Below are positions 1 to 7,844 of a DNA stretch of 64,000 nucleotides, in pieces (position 1 is the first letter of the stretch; each line of letters begins with the position of its first letter). This DNA comes from Exiguobacterium artemiae 255-15. Lineage in GTDB: Bacteria > Bacillota > Bacilli > Exiguobacteriales > Exiguobacteriaceae. The notes beneath the pieces are model-generated. The model was given only the letters and a program-made list of their open reading frames with translations, did not search any database and had not been told where the DNA came from. Location: the NCBI RefSeq assembly GCF_000019905.1, contig NC_010556.1:274001-338000 (forward strand). Reading direction: 5' to 3'. Both the position numbers and the translations under genes were made by a program.

Positions 1-173
1 ATCCGACTTACACAGGTCTGGACGAATTGAATGTCGATGGACGTAAACCGGGTGACAGGTCCTTTGGCTGATTCAGCACTGAATGTGAAGGTTCCGAGAT
101 TCCAAAGTTCGATTTTAAATCGTTTTCCTTTGTTGTCATCGAAGTGTTCTACGAATTCGATTTTCGGTACCAT
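1..173 (-). CDS. hypothetical protein, N-terminal part (runs off window start)
   Basis: An open frame of 57 codons starts at ATG 173-171 and continues past base 1 without a stop. A strong ribosome site (AAGGAGGGG, bases 179-187 on the other strand) lies just upstream of the ATG. The visible product begins MVPKIEFVEHFDD and is rich in beta-prone residues (RFKIELWNLGTFTFSAE). I do not recognise the family. It points away from the IS30 element, whose left end begins only about 55 bases upstream of this start, so the insertion has probably separated this gene from its native promoter region. Confidence 0.55.
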   Translation of the reverse strand, partial: MVPKIEFVEHFDDNKGKRFKIELWNLGTFTFSAESAKGPVTRFTSIDIQFVQTCVSR

Positions 174-222
174 ACGAACCCCTCCTTGTAGAACCATTCC
201 CGTTTTTTTCAAAGACGGTTTG

Positions 223-1161
223 TCAAATTAAGTGCAACACTTCTTCCGTGAAGACCTCGTATGCAGTTTTCCAGTTAAGACATTTTCGTGGTCTCCCATT
301 AATCCAGGCGAGCGCTTGAGCGATTTCAGAACGACTGACCTTTCCGAAATCTGTCCCCTTCGGGAAAAATTCACGGAGAAGACCATTGGCGTTCTCGTTA
401 CTACCACGCTGCCAAGAAGAATACGGATCTGCAAAATACATGGGTAAGCCTAACGTGTCACGAATTCGTTCATGACAGCTAAACTCTTTTCCACGATCTG
501 TCGTCGCAGTTTGGAACGTTCCCAACGGGAAGGAAAGATGTAATGCTTGAATCGCAGACTCCATCGATTGAGCGGACCGATTTTCCATCGGTACAGCGAG
601 ATAAAAACGACTCTTTCGCTCGACGAACGTTGCGACACAGGCTTTTGACGTTCCTCTACCCGATACAACAGTATCAAGCTCCCAATGTCCAAACGTTTGA
701 CGCCCTTTGACGTCGGACGGACGTTTACTGATTGGCAGTCCGACGTTGAAGCGTCCGCGCGTCTCACGTGGTTTCTGACGCTTTCCCTTTTGCCGAAGAA
801 GTCCAGAATCGGCCTCGACGAGGCCACTATAAATCCAACGATAAATTGTCTTGAACGAGAGTCCTTCTTCTTGGAATAATCGTCCGGCAATTTGTTCAGG
901 GGACCACGTCTCCCGTAATTTTTCGAGGATGCAGATTCCTTTTTCGAGCGTAAACTTCGTACGTGCACCGCACTTCTTCTTTCGCTCCACATAACGCTGG
1001 TCAGCATGAGAAGAATCGTAATGAGGATTTCGTTTCAATTCTCGTGAAATCGTAGAAGGTTGACGCCCCAGGCGTCCCGCAATCTTTCGGACAGAGAAAC
1101 CTAGCTCGAGATACGTCTCTATTTTGACTCTTTCTGATATGGTAAGATGAATATAGCTCAT
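223..1161 (-). CDS. IS30-family transposase
   Basis: A 312-residue DDE transposase that cuts and joins the element ends. The N-terminus carries the IS30 helix-turn-helix (about residues 5-45, LTISERVKIETYLELGFSVRKIAGRLGRQPSTISREL) that binds the terminal repeats. The catalytic RNase H-like domain has the expected acidic residues: GHWELDTVVSG (first Asp, about 160), TTDRGKEF (second Asp, about 220) and SSWQRGSNENANGLLREFFPKGTDF (third, Glu, about 255). The length is normal for IS30 and there is no frameshift, so the enzyme may be active. The stop codon TGA at 223-225 lies just outside the left inverted repeat, so termination depends on flanking host bases. Confidence 0.93.
   Translation of the reverse strand: MSYIHLTISERVKIETYLELGFSVRKIAGRLGRQPSTISRELKRNPHYDSSHADQRYVERKKKCGARTKFTLEKGICILEKLRETWSPEQIAGRLFQEEGLSFKTIYRWIYSGLVEADSGLLRQKGKRQKPRETRGRFNVGLPISKRPSDVKGRQTFGHWELDTVVSGRGTSKACVATFVERKSRFYLAVPMENRSAQSMESAIQALHLSFPLGTFQTATTDRGKEFSCHERIRDTLGLPMYFADPYSSWQRGSNENANGLLREFFPKGTDFGKVSRSEIAQALAWINGRPRKCLNWKTAYEVFTEEVLHLI
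227..240 (+). repeat. IS30 terminal inverted repeat, left
   Basis: Fourteen bases identical to the reverse complement of 1242-1255. The transposase reading frame runs through this repeat (its last codons are VLHLI). Confidence 0.8.
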
Positions 1162-1241
1162 AACGAATCCTCCGTTGAATTTTGTGTGGTAACTCTATTC
1201 TACACGAGGCCGTTATGGGTTTTTTTTGTGTTTTCAGCTAG

Positions 1242-1255
1242 GTGTTGCACTTAAT
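1242..1255 (-). repeat. IS30 terminal inverted repeat, right
   Basis: Reverse complement of 227-240, about 80 bases upstream of the transposase start. The transposase promoter should lie between this repeat and 1161. Confidence 0.8.
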
Positions 1256-1274
1256 ATTACAATTCGTCCAAAAT

Positions 1275-1309
1275 AAAAAAGCCAAACTGCATGTTTCACG
1301 CAGTTTGGC
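1275..1309 (-). terminator. terminator of the csoR-copA-copZ operon
   Basis: A perfect 10-bp stem (GCCAAACTGC at 1281-1290 with 1300-1309) and a 9-base loop follow the copZ stop. On the minus strand it is followed by a run of T (A run at 1275-1280). A further A run on the other side makes it potentially bidirectional. Confidence 0.85.
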
Positions 1310-1316
1310 TAAAAAA

Positions 1317-1523
1317 TTATGCGGTCGGAACGTCATAGCCGATTTCTTCAATCGCTTCGACAAGACGTTCTGTCGCGACGTCTTCGTGTGTGACGGTGAC
1401 ATTGTTGTCTGCCAGTGAGACGGTTGCATTCGTGACACCGTCGAGTTCGTTTAACGCCGATTCGACGCTTGCTTTACAGTGATTGCACGTCATTCCGACG
1501 ATAGTTAAAGTTGTTTCTTTCAT
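1317..1523 (-). CDS. copZ: copper chaperone CopZ
   Basis: A 68-residue single heavy-metal-associated domain protein that carries Cu(I) in the cytosol to the CopA exporter and to CsoR. The metal-binding loop is GMTCNHC near residues 10-16 (CxxC), and the protein has the usual small beta-alpha-beta-beta-alpha-beta fold length. I take the ATG at 1523 ([10 protein letters not shown]) as start because it has an AAAGGAGG ribosome site and overlaps the copA stop by four bases (ATGA), indicating translational coupling. A longer open frame upstream is just the other frame of copA. It is the last gene of the operon. Confidence 0.95.
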   Translation of the reverse strand: MKETTLTIVGMTCNHCKASVESALNELDGVTNATVSLADNNVTVTHEDVATERLVEAIEEIGYDVPTA

Positions 1524-3652
1524 GATTGGTTTCCTCCTTTGGATAGTGGAATACGTTTTAAGCGTAACGCATTTGTGACGACAGAGACAGAGCTGAATGC
1601 CATCGCGGCACCTGCGACCCAAGGGGCAAGCAGTCCGAGGCAGGCAACCGGAATCCCGACTGCATTATAACCGAGGGCGAAAAACAGGTTCTGCCGGATG
1701 TTCTTCATCGTTTGTTCGCTGAGACGGATGGCTGTAATGACTTGCTGCAAATCATGTCCAAGTAACGTGACGTCTGCCGCTTCAAGTGCGACATCGGTCC
1801 CGCTGCCGAGAGCAATCCCGACATTTGCCGTCGCAAGAGCCGGTGCATCATTGATCCCGTCTCCGACCATCGCGACACGCTGTCCGTTTGCTTGAAGCGT
1901 TTTGATGTGATCGGCTTTTTCAATCGGCAAAACGTCGGAAAACACATGGCTGTGTGGTATCTGAAGCTCGGTCGCGAGTTGTAAGGCGACTTCGCGACGG
2001 TCTCCGGTCAGCAGGTAGACCGCTTTTGTCTGCTGAATCTCCTGAATGACCTGTTTGGTAGTCGGTTTCAATTCATCGCGGATGGCATATCCGGCTTCGA
2101 TTATACCGTTGACGGTGACATAGACGACCGTTGCACCGCTTGATGTCCAGTCAGGAAGGGAAAGACCGTGCTCCTGCATCATCCGTACCGATCCGACCAT
2201 GACATCGTGTCCCATAATCGACCCGCGGACACCGCGTCCGGGATCGACGGTGAAATGTTCGATATCAAAGACGACGTCGCGCTCTTCCGTGATTGCATGA
2301 GCGAGTGGATGTTCCGATTTTTTTTCAAGAGCCGCTGCAAAATCCAGTGCCTGTTCCTGTCCGAACGTCTCGATGACGACCGGACGTCCGATCGTCAATG
2401 TTCCTGTTTTGTCAAAGACAACCGCATCGACGTGCTGCAACGATTCGAGTTGGGCACCGCCCTTGAACAGAACACCGTGTTCCGCACCTTTGCCGGTTCC
2501 GACCATGATCGATGTCGGAGTGGCGAGCCCAAGAGCACAAGGACAGGCGATGACAAGAACGGCGATGGCTGGACGAATTGCTTCGGCGAACGAGCCGGTC
2601 GTCCACCACCAGACAGCAAGTGTCACAAGGGCGATGGCGACGACGATTGGGACGAAGATTCCGGAAATCCGGTCCGCCTGACGCTGGATAGGAGCTTTTT
2701 CCGTCTGCGCTTGTTCGACGACACGGATGATGCCGGCAAGCATCGTCTCCTGACCGACTTTCGTCGCTTCAATCGTCAGGTATCCGTTCGTGTTCAAGGT
2801 GCCGCCAATCACGACGTCACCGGTTCCTTTATGAGCCGGAAGCGGTTCGCCGGTCAACATGGATTCATCGAGATAGGCATCACCCGTTGTGATGATGCCG
2901 TCGACCGGGATTTTTTGACCGGGTTTGACGATCAACTGCATACCGGGTTGGACCTGATCGAGCGAAACCGTCCGTTCGACACCTTGTTCCAACACGACGG
3001 CATCCGTCGCTTGTAAGGAAAGGAGGCTTTTGATGGCACCGGTCGTCTGTTGTTTGGCACGATCTTCCAGTACTTTCCCGAGCAGCACGAGCGTAATCAG
3101 GACGGCACTCGTCTCGAAGTAGAGATTCGGCATCAATGGGTGAATCATCATTTCCGCAACGGAATAGAAATAGGCTGCGGACGTTCCGAGTACGACCAGG
3201 ACATCCATGTTGGCACTTCCACTGCGAAGACTTTTATAGGCACCGACATAGAAGGGGGCACCGATGACGAACTGGACCGGCGTCGCCAAAGCGAACTGGA
3301 ACCAGGGATTCATCAGCCAAGGCAGATGGACCGGACTGTTCGGAATGTGGGAGACCATACTGAGCAGTAACGGCAGGGACAAGAAAGCTGCTATCCAAAA
3401 GCGATAGAGCATCCGGCGGTTTTGGACCTGTTCATGTGGTGTCGTCTTGATGGTGGCACCGTATCCGATTTTTTTAATCTTATCTAAAATCAGTTGTTCG
3501 TCCATTTCTTCCGGAACAGCAATCCGTGCTGTTTCGAGCGGCAGGTTGACGGTGGCTTCGACTCCGTCCATCCGGTTCAACACCTTTTCGATCCGGGCCG
3601 AACAGGCGGCACATGTCATGCCTTCGATATTCAGTTCCATTGTTTTCGACAT
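1520..3652 (-). CDS. copA: copper-exporting P1B-type ATPase CopA
   Basis: Membrane ATPase that pumps Cu(I) out of the cell. Visible motifs over 710 residues are: one N-terminal heavy-metal domain (GMTCAAC, 11-17), actuator TGE (267-269), the intramembrane metal site CPC (370-372), the phosphorylated Asp in DKTGT (414-418), the HP motif SEHP (446-449) and the hinge GDGIND (597-602). Eight membrane helices are expected. It is shorter than the roughly 800-residue Bacillus subtilis CopA because it has only one metal-binding domain instead of two. The start at 3652 has AAGGAGGG upstream. It lies 12 bases after csoR and overlaps copZ, so all three are one operon. Confidence 0.96.
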   Translation of the reverse strand: MSKTMELNIEGMTCAACSARIEKVLNRMDGVEATVNLPLETARIAVPEEMDEQLILDKIKKIGYGATIKTTPHEQVQNRRMLYRFWIAAFLSLPLLLSMVSHIPNSPVHLPWLMNPWFQFALATPVQFVIGAPFYVGAYKSLRSGSANMDVLVVLGTSAAYFYSVAEMMIHPLMPNLYFETSAVLITLVLLGKVLEDRAKQQTTGAIKSLLSLQATDAVVLEQGVERTVSLDQVQPGMQLIVKPGQKIPVDGIITTGDAYLDESMLTGEPLPAHKGTGDVVIGGTLNTNGYLTIEATKVGQETMLAGIIRVVEQAQTEKAPIQRQADRISGIFVPIVVAIALVTLAVWWWTTGSFAEAIRPAIAVLVIACPCALGLATPTSIMVGTGKGAEHGVLFKGGAQLESLQHVDAVVFDKTGTLTIGRPVVIETFGQEQALDFAAALEKKSEHPLAHAITEERDVVFDIEHFTVDPGRGVRGSIMGHDVMVGSVRMMQEHGLSLPDWTSSGATVVYVTVNGIIEAGYAIRDELKPTTKQVIQEIQQTKAVYLLTGDRREVALQLATELQIPHSHVFSDVLPIEKADHIKTLQANGQRVAMVGDGINDAPALATANVGIALGSGTDVALEAADVTLLGHDLQQVITAIRLSEQTMKNIRQNLFFALGYNAVGIPVACLGLLAPWVAGAAMAFSSVSVVTNALRLKRIPLSKGGNQS

Positions 3653-3664
3653 TGAAATCCCTCC

Positions 3665-3961
3665 TTACTTCTTAAGACGGGCAATAACGGCCATCAGTTC
3701 ATCAACGTAGACATCAGTATCCTGTTTGCCGGTCGCCGCATCGTGCATACACATTTTGACGTGACGTTCGATGACCTGCAACTCGACTTGGCGGAGCGCC
3801 GCTTGAATCGATGCGGTCTGGGTCAGGATATCGATACAATACCGGTCTTCTGCGACCATGTTGGCAATACCGCGGACCTGACCTTCAATTCGTTTTAATC
3901 GTTTCATCAAAGCATCTTGTTCCTCGGGTGAACGGGGAACAAGGGGATGATCATGTGTCAT
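3665..3961 (-). CDS. csoR: copper-sensing repressor CsoR
   Basis: A 98-residue all-helical repressor of the CsoR/RcnR family that releases DNA when it binds Cu(I). The copper ligands of the family are present as Cys42 (RYCIDIL), His67 and Cys71 (RHVKMCMH). I chose the ATG at 3961 (MTHDHPLVPRS), which has an AGAGGTG ribosome site. A 15-residue upstream extension lacks one and would run into the operator region. It is the first gene of the operon with copA and copZ, and should repress its own transcription through the GGTA-TACC element at 4010-4024. Confidence 0.94.
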   Translation of the reverse strand: MTHDHPLVPRSPEEQDALMKRLKRIEGQVRGIANMVAEDRYCIDILTQTASIQAALRQVELQVIERHVKMCMHDAATGKQDTDVYVDELMAVIARLKK

Positions 3962-4005
3962 GAGGACACCTCTTTTCCGGATTAGTTGATACACCGAGTA
4001 TATCA

Positions 4006-4030
4006 TATAGGTATAGGGGGTACCAGTATA
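4006..4030 (-). promoter_or_regulatory. candidate CsoR operator
   Basis: A G-rich pseudo-palindrome, GGTATAGGGGGTACC at 4010-4024, flanked on both sides by TATA, lies 45-69 bases upstream of csoR. Known CsoR operators have this look: an inverted TACC/GGTA pair around a run of G or C. The position fits autoregulation of the csoR-copA-copZ operon. Confidence 0.7.
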
Positions 4031-4055
4031 AAGGTTGGAGCTTGAAAAAACTAAA

Positions 4056-4084
4056 TGAAAAAGGACTGACTCAAAAGTCAGTCC
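4056..4084 (-). terminator. terminator after the DHA2 transporter gene
   Basis: A 9-bp perfect stem (GGACTGACT at 4063-4071 with 4076-4084), 4-base loop, and a T run on the minus strand. It closes the transporter transcript before the copper promoter. Confidence 0.85.
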
Positions 4085-4122
4085 CTTGCTCTGGTACGCT
4101 GTTGGATCAACAACGAATCATG

Positions 4123-5655
4123 TTATTGATTAGAAACTTGCGGTTTAATGATTTGTTCGTTCAATGAACGATTGCTGATGATATCTTCCGCTTGTGTCGA
4201 CCGTTTGATGAAGAACGAGAGGACAAACGCAAGACCGGCGATGAACGTTGAGATGAAGAACGCATAGTTGATACCGTCAAGCGTTGCCTGCATCACGATT
4301 TGTTGTTTCATCGCTGCAGCAGCTTCCGCTGTTGGTTGGCTCGTCATGTTTTTCGCTGCTTCTTGTGCGAGTTCCGTACCACGCGTTTTTGCATGCGTCG
4401 ACATAATCGTAACGAGCAACGCTGTTCCGATGGCACCCGAGACTTGTTGCAACGTATTATTCATCGCTGTCCCGTGCGGATAGTAACGGGTCGGTAATTG
4501 GTTCAAACCGTTTGTTGAGACCGGCATCATAACCATTGACATCCCGAACATCCGGAGGGAATAAAGGACGATGAGATGAGTATACGTCGTATCCATTTTA
4601 AGTTGGCTGAAAAGATAGGTTGTGACAACCGTAATGAACAGGCCGGTGATGGCGAGTGGACGACCGCCAATTTTATCGAACAGTTTTCCGTTGATTGGTG
4701 ACATGACCGCCATTAGGATCGCACCAGGCAGTAACATCAGACCGGCATCAAGCGGAGAAATACCGCGAATCGTCTGAACATAAATCGGTAACAATAACAT
4801 CCCGGAGAACATGGCGATCGTCACGACGATCGAGATGGCGGACGATAAAGCAAACATTGGATAACGGTAAATCTTGAAGTTGAGCATTGGGCGTTCCATT
4901 CTCAATTGACGCATGATGAACGTCACGAGTGCAACGACCCCGATGACTAACGCTAAAATGACTTGAAGACTATCCCAACCTTTTGAACCGGCAGAGCTGA
5001 AACCGTACAGAAGACCGCCGAATCCGAATGAAGATAAGACGACGGACATAAAGTCGAGTTTTGCGCCAGAACGTTCTTTGACGTCACGAAGCAGGACGAA
5101 GCCGGCGACGAGAACAATCAAAGCAATTGGTGTAATGAAGTGGAACAACATCCGCCAATCGTAATGTTCGATGATCCAACCGGATAGGGTTGGTCCGATC
5201 GCAGGAGCCCCCATCATGATGAGGCCGAAGAAGCCCATCGCCGTTCCGCGTTTTTCAATCGGGAAGCTGACGAGCATGACGTTCATCAGAAGCGGCATCA
5301 TGATTGCAGATCCGGAAGCCTGGATCATCCGTCCGGCAAGCAGGACCGGGAAAGCGTCCGCAAATCCTGCAAGAATCGTACCCGCAGAGAACAGTGTCAT
5401 CGCGAGCAGGAACAGACGGCGGACCGAGAATTTTTGAATCAGGAAAGCAGAAGTCGGAATCAAAATCCCGTTGACAAGCATGAAACCGGTCGATAACCAC
5501 TGGACCGTTGACGTTTCAATCTCCAGATCCTTCATGATCGAAGGTAAGGCGATGTTGAGTAAGGTGTTATTTAAGAATGCAATAAAGGCACCGATCATCA
5601 ATACGGCAAGGATGCCGTAAGGGGGACGAGCGGTAGCAGATTTTTCATGTGACAT
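4123..5655 (-). CDS. DHA2-family drug:H+ antiporter (MFS, EmrB/LmrB-like)
   Basis: A 510-residue major facilitator of the 14-helix DHA2 class, expected to export lipophilic drugs in exchange for protons. Typical features are the start of helix 1 with NNTLLNIALPSI (family LDxTIVNVALP), GRMIQASGSAIMMPLLMNV in helix 4 and the antiporter motif C region GFFGLIMMGAPAIGPTLSGWII in helix 5. The C-terminal tail is charged and cytoplasmic. The start is taken at ATG 5655 (MSHEKS), which has AAGGAGG eight bases upstream; the 11-residue extension to 5688 would bury that site. It is monocistronic, with its own terminator. The substrate cannot be told from sequence. Confidence 0.9.
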   Translation of the reverse strand: MSHEKSATARPPYGILAVLMIGAFIAFLNNTLLNIALPSIMKDLEIETSTVQWLSTGFMLVNGILIPTSAFLIQKFSVRRLFLLAMTLFSAGTILAGFADAFPVLLAGRMIQASGSAIMMPLLMNVMLVSFPIEKRGTAMGFFGLIMMGAPAIGPTLSGWIIEHYDWRMLFHFITPIALIVLVAGFVLLRDVKERSGAKLDFMSVVLSSFGFGGLLYGFSSAGSKGWDSLQVILALVIGVVALVTFIMRQLRMERPMLNFKIYRYPMFALSSAISIVVTIAMFSGMLLLPIYVQTIRGISPLDAGLMLLPGAILMAVMSPINGKLFDKIGGRPLAITGLFITVVTTYLFSQLKMDTTYTHLIVLYSLRMFGMSMVMMPVSTNGLNQLPTRYYPHGTAMNNTLQQVSGAIGTALLVTIMSTHAKTRGTELAQEAAKNMTSQPTAEAAAAMKQQIVMQATLDGINYAFFISTFIAGLAFVLSFFIKRSTQAEDIISNRSLNEQIIKPQVSNQ

Positions 5656-5689
5656 GGTTTTCCTCCTTAATGAACTAACAGTACACAAT

Positions 5690-5717
5690 TCTATACGGTC
5701 GTTATATCTGTTGTCTA
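5690..5717 (-). promoter_or_regulatory. candidate promoter of the DHA2 transporter gene
   Basis: On the minus strand TAGACA (-35) and TATAGA (-10) are separated by 16 bases, about 35 bases upstream of the start codon. The match is fair. The region also holds a short ATA...TAT palindrome that could be a repressor site, but this is weak. Confidence 0.35.
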
Positions 5718-5815
5718 TCTTAATCTGATTTAGCGTGAATTACAAATATTAATAGCTAAGAAAGGTAATTTTATTTTTTGTGAAGGAGACGGGCGTGAAT
5801 CGAACGTTGGTTCAT

Positions 5816-5868
5816 TAAAAAACGTGCGCTTTCTCCTGTGTAAACTGCAACAGGAGATAGCGCACGTT
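5816..5868 (-). terminator. terminator after ytxJ
   Basis: A long hairpin with a 10-bp outer arm (AACGTGCGCT, 5821-5830) and a further 8-bp inner arm (TCTCCTGT/ACAGGAGA) separated by one T-T mismatch. A T-rich run follows on the minus strand. It terminates the minus-strand transcript gabD-like, TPP enzyme, ytxJ. Confidence 0.85.
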
Positions 5869-5886
5869 TGGCGAAATGGGGTCGGA

Positions 5887-6213
5887 TTACCCGACATGTG
5901 TGTGTAAAGCGTCTGATGTGATGTCATAGTGAGAAGTCGTCCAGACTGCTCGTCCATCTTGAATGTACAAGACCTGCGGTGATTCGTGCCGGACGTTGTA
6001 ATGTTCTGCGATGTGATTCGATAACGTCCGTGCTTCCTGAATCAATAAATAGGCAGTCGGAACTGCTGTCTCATCCGCATATTTCGTATAGGCGGAAAAA
6101 CCGGCCGAACTGATCGGGCAGGTCGTACTGTGTTTACAAATCACAAATGTTGGGTGTTCGGAAACGAATTGGTCGAAATCGGAAATCGATTGTAGTTTTC
6201 TGAGTTGAGTCAT
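5887..6213 (-). CDS. ytxJ: YtxJ family protein, bacillithiol-linked thioredoxin-like protein
   Basis: A 108-residue thioredoxin-fold protein of the YtxJ (DUF2847) family, general-stress proteins thought to reduce bacillithiolated proteins. The active-site segment is CKHSTTC (Cys26 and Cys32), followed by the cis-proline strand ESPQVLYI near residues 78-85. It starts five bases after the stop of the TPP enzyme, so it is probably co-transcribed with that gene and the dehydrogenase. The family assignment is strong; the redox partner is family knowledge, not visible here. Confidence 0.88.
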   Translation of the reverse strand: MTQLRKLQSISDFDQFVSEHPTFVICKHSTTCPISSAGFSAYTKYADETAVPTAYLLIQEARTLSNHIAEHYNVRHESPQVLYIQDGRAVWTTSHYDITSDALHTHVG

Positions 6214-6218
6214 TTTTA

Positions 6219-7844
6219 TCAGCCTCCATAAGTCCGTAGACGGTCACTTAACTTCAGATTTTCCCTGTAATCGACCGGACAGTCAATTAAAACGGGTCCG
6301 TCACTCAGAAAAGCCTGTTCGAGACAACTGGATAGAGTACCGTGTTCCCCGACACGCAGACCCAGTGCACCAAAGGCGGTAGCCAGTTGAACGAGATCCG
6401 GATTGTCGAATTCGATATAAGGTGCACGACCGTAAGCTTGCTGTTGTTTCCATTCAATCAACCCGTAGGTACCGTCGCGCCAAATGATGACGACGATCGG
6501 CAACTTGAGCCGGACAGCCGTCTCGAGATCCTGGCCGTTCATTAAAAAGGCACCGTCTCCTGAAGCGCAGAGGACACGTTGTTCCGGATGCAACAGTTTA
6601 GCGGCAATCGCACTCGACAAGCCGTAGCCCATCGAAGAAAACCCGTTAGAGATGAACAATTGATTGGGACGGGTCGTCTGAAAATGTCGTCCGAGCCATA
6701 TTTTATGCGCTCCGACATCGGAAAAAATCATGCCGTCCTCGCCGGTTGCCTGCTCGAGTTCACGTACGATGCTTTGAGGATGGAGCGGGAGAGCGAGGGA
6801 ATACGTCGCCTGGATTTCTTGCCGCAAGCGGTCGCGGTCCTGTTGCCAGCCGGTCCAGGCACGATTCGGAATGCTTTCCGAAAGCAGGTGCAGAATATCC
6901 GGGATCGAGCCGATCAAATTTGCAACAACCGGATAAAATTGATCAATTTCATGCGGATTGGTATCAATGTGCAAAACAGGTGTCCGTTCCGGATTCCATT
7001 TCGAAGGTGGCAGTTCCGTGATATCGTAGCCGACCGCGATAATTAAATCGCTTTGATCAAGAATCCGTTGATTGTAATCAGCGTTCGGCAAGCCGATCGT
7101 ATGGGCGGCCAGCTCGTGTAACGAAGACAAGGCGCCTTTTCCCATCATCGTCTCGACGACGGGAGCCCCCAATCGTTCGGCGAAAGCGCGGAAAGCCTCT
7201 GTCGCCCCGCTGCGGTTGATTCCGAATCCGGCAATCACGACCGGACGTTCTGCCTGTTCGATTCGTAACAGGACATCACTATCAGCCACGGATGTCGGAT
7301 GCAGAAAAGTCGGGGGACTGTCCTGTAAAAAGGACATTTTGGCATCGACATCGGCCTTCGCAATATCTTCCGGGAACGACAGATGGGTCGAACCGGGCTT
7401 TTCGGAAACAGCCTTTGCGAAAGCCTGACGAACGACTTCTGAAATGACTTCGCCGGAAACAATCGATGTGCTGGATTTGGTAATCGGCCGGTACATCTCG
7501 ACCAAATCAAACATTTGATGGGACGCTTTATGCTGGCGCCACGTCGCACCTTGTCCGGTGATGGCGACGACAGGGGAGTGATCCATTGTCGCGCTTGCGA
7601 TCCCCGTCATCATGTTGGTCGCGCCGGGACCGAGCGTCGACAGACAGACACCGGGACGTCCGCTTAACCGACCGAACATCGACGCCATGAAGGCGGCGTT
7701 CGTCTCATGACGTGTCGTGATGAACGTGATATCCGATTTACTTATGGCTTCGAGCAGCGTGATGTTCTCTTCACCGGGCACACCGAAGATATGGGTTACG
7801 CCTTCCGCTTCCAGACACTGGACAAACCGTTCCGCCGCGTTCAT
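6219..7844 (-). CDS. thiamine-diphosphate enzyme, acetolactate-synthase-like; possible 2-oxoglutarate decarboxylase
   Basis: A 541-residue IlvB-like enzyme with the three TPP-enzyme domains. The catalytic Glu47 lies in TRHETNA, the FAD/TPP-fold segment LGPGATNMMTG is at 71-81, and the TPP-Mg motif starts GDG at 429-431 with Asn436. No regulatory IlvN subunit and no ilvC or alsD gene lies nearby, which argues against branched-chain synthesis or acetoin formation. Its ATG overlaps by four bases the stop of a succinate-semialdehyde-dehydrogenase-like gene. The same pairing in Synechococcus forms the 2-oxoglutarate decarboxylase/SSADH bypass, whose decarboxylase was also first annotated as acetolactate synthase. 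The N-terminus (FGVPGEENITLLEA) resembles that enzyme as I remember it. Fold and cofactor are sure; the substrate is inference. Confidence 0.85.
   Translation of the reverse strand: MNAAERFVQCLEAEGVTHIFGVPGEENITLLEAISKSDITFITTRHETNAAFMASMFGRLSGRPGVCLSTLGPGATNMMTGIASATMDHSPVVAITGQGATWRQHKASHQMFDLVEMYRPITKSSTSIVSGEVISEVVRQAFAKAVSEKPGSTHLSFPEDIAKADVDAKMSFLQDSPPTFLHPTSVADSDVLLRIEQAERPVVIAGFGINRSGATEAFRAFAERLGAPVVETMMGKGALSSLHELAAHTIGLPNADYNQRILDQSDLIIAVGYDITELPPSKWNPERTPVLHIDTNPHEIDQFYPVVANLIGSIPDILHLLSESIPNRAWTGWQQDRDRLRQEIQATYSLALPLHPQSIVRELEQATGEDGMIFSDVGAHKIWLGRHFQTTRPNQLFISNGFSSMGYGLSSAIAAKLLHPEQRVLCASGDGAFLMNGQDLETAVRLKLPIVVIIWRDGTYGLIEWKQQQAYGRAPYIEFDNPDLVQLATAFGALGLRVGEHGTLSSCLEQAFLSDGPVLIDCPVDYRENLKLSDRLRTYGG

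Larger units (their letters stand above)
227..1255 (-). mobile_element. IS30-family insertion sequence
   Basis: The element is bounded by perfect 14-base terminal inverted repeats at 227-240 (ATTAAGTGCAACAC) and 1242-1255 (its reverse complement), enclosing one IS30-type transposase gene. It sits between the 57-codon partial gene and the copZ terminator at 1275-1309, so the copper operon is not interrupted. No clear target-site duplication is visible: bases next to the two ends do not match over 2-3 positions. Absence of a duplication could mean an old insertion, a rearrangement, or slightly misjudged ends. Confidence 0.85.

Noticed and set aside
1-240. target-site duplication of the IS30 element
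   Set aside because: Bases outside the two inverted repeats do not match over 2-3 positions, so no duplication can be claimed.
2168-3016. 282-codon plus-strand open frame
   Set aside because: It lies wholly inside copA on the opposite strand, has no ribosome site and an Asp/Arg-rich composition typical of a shadow frame.
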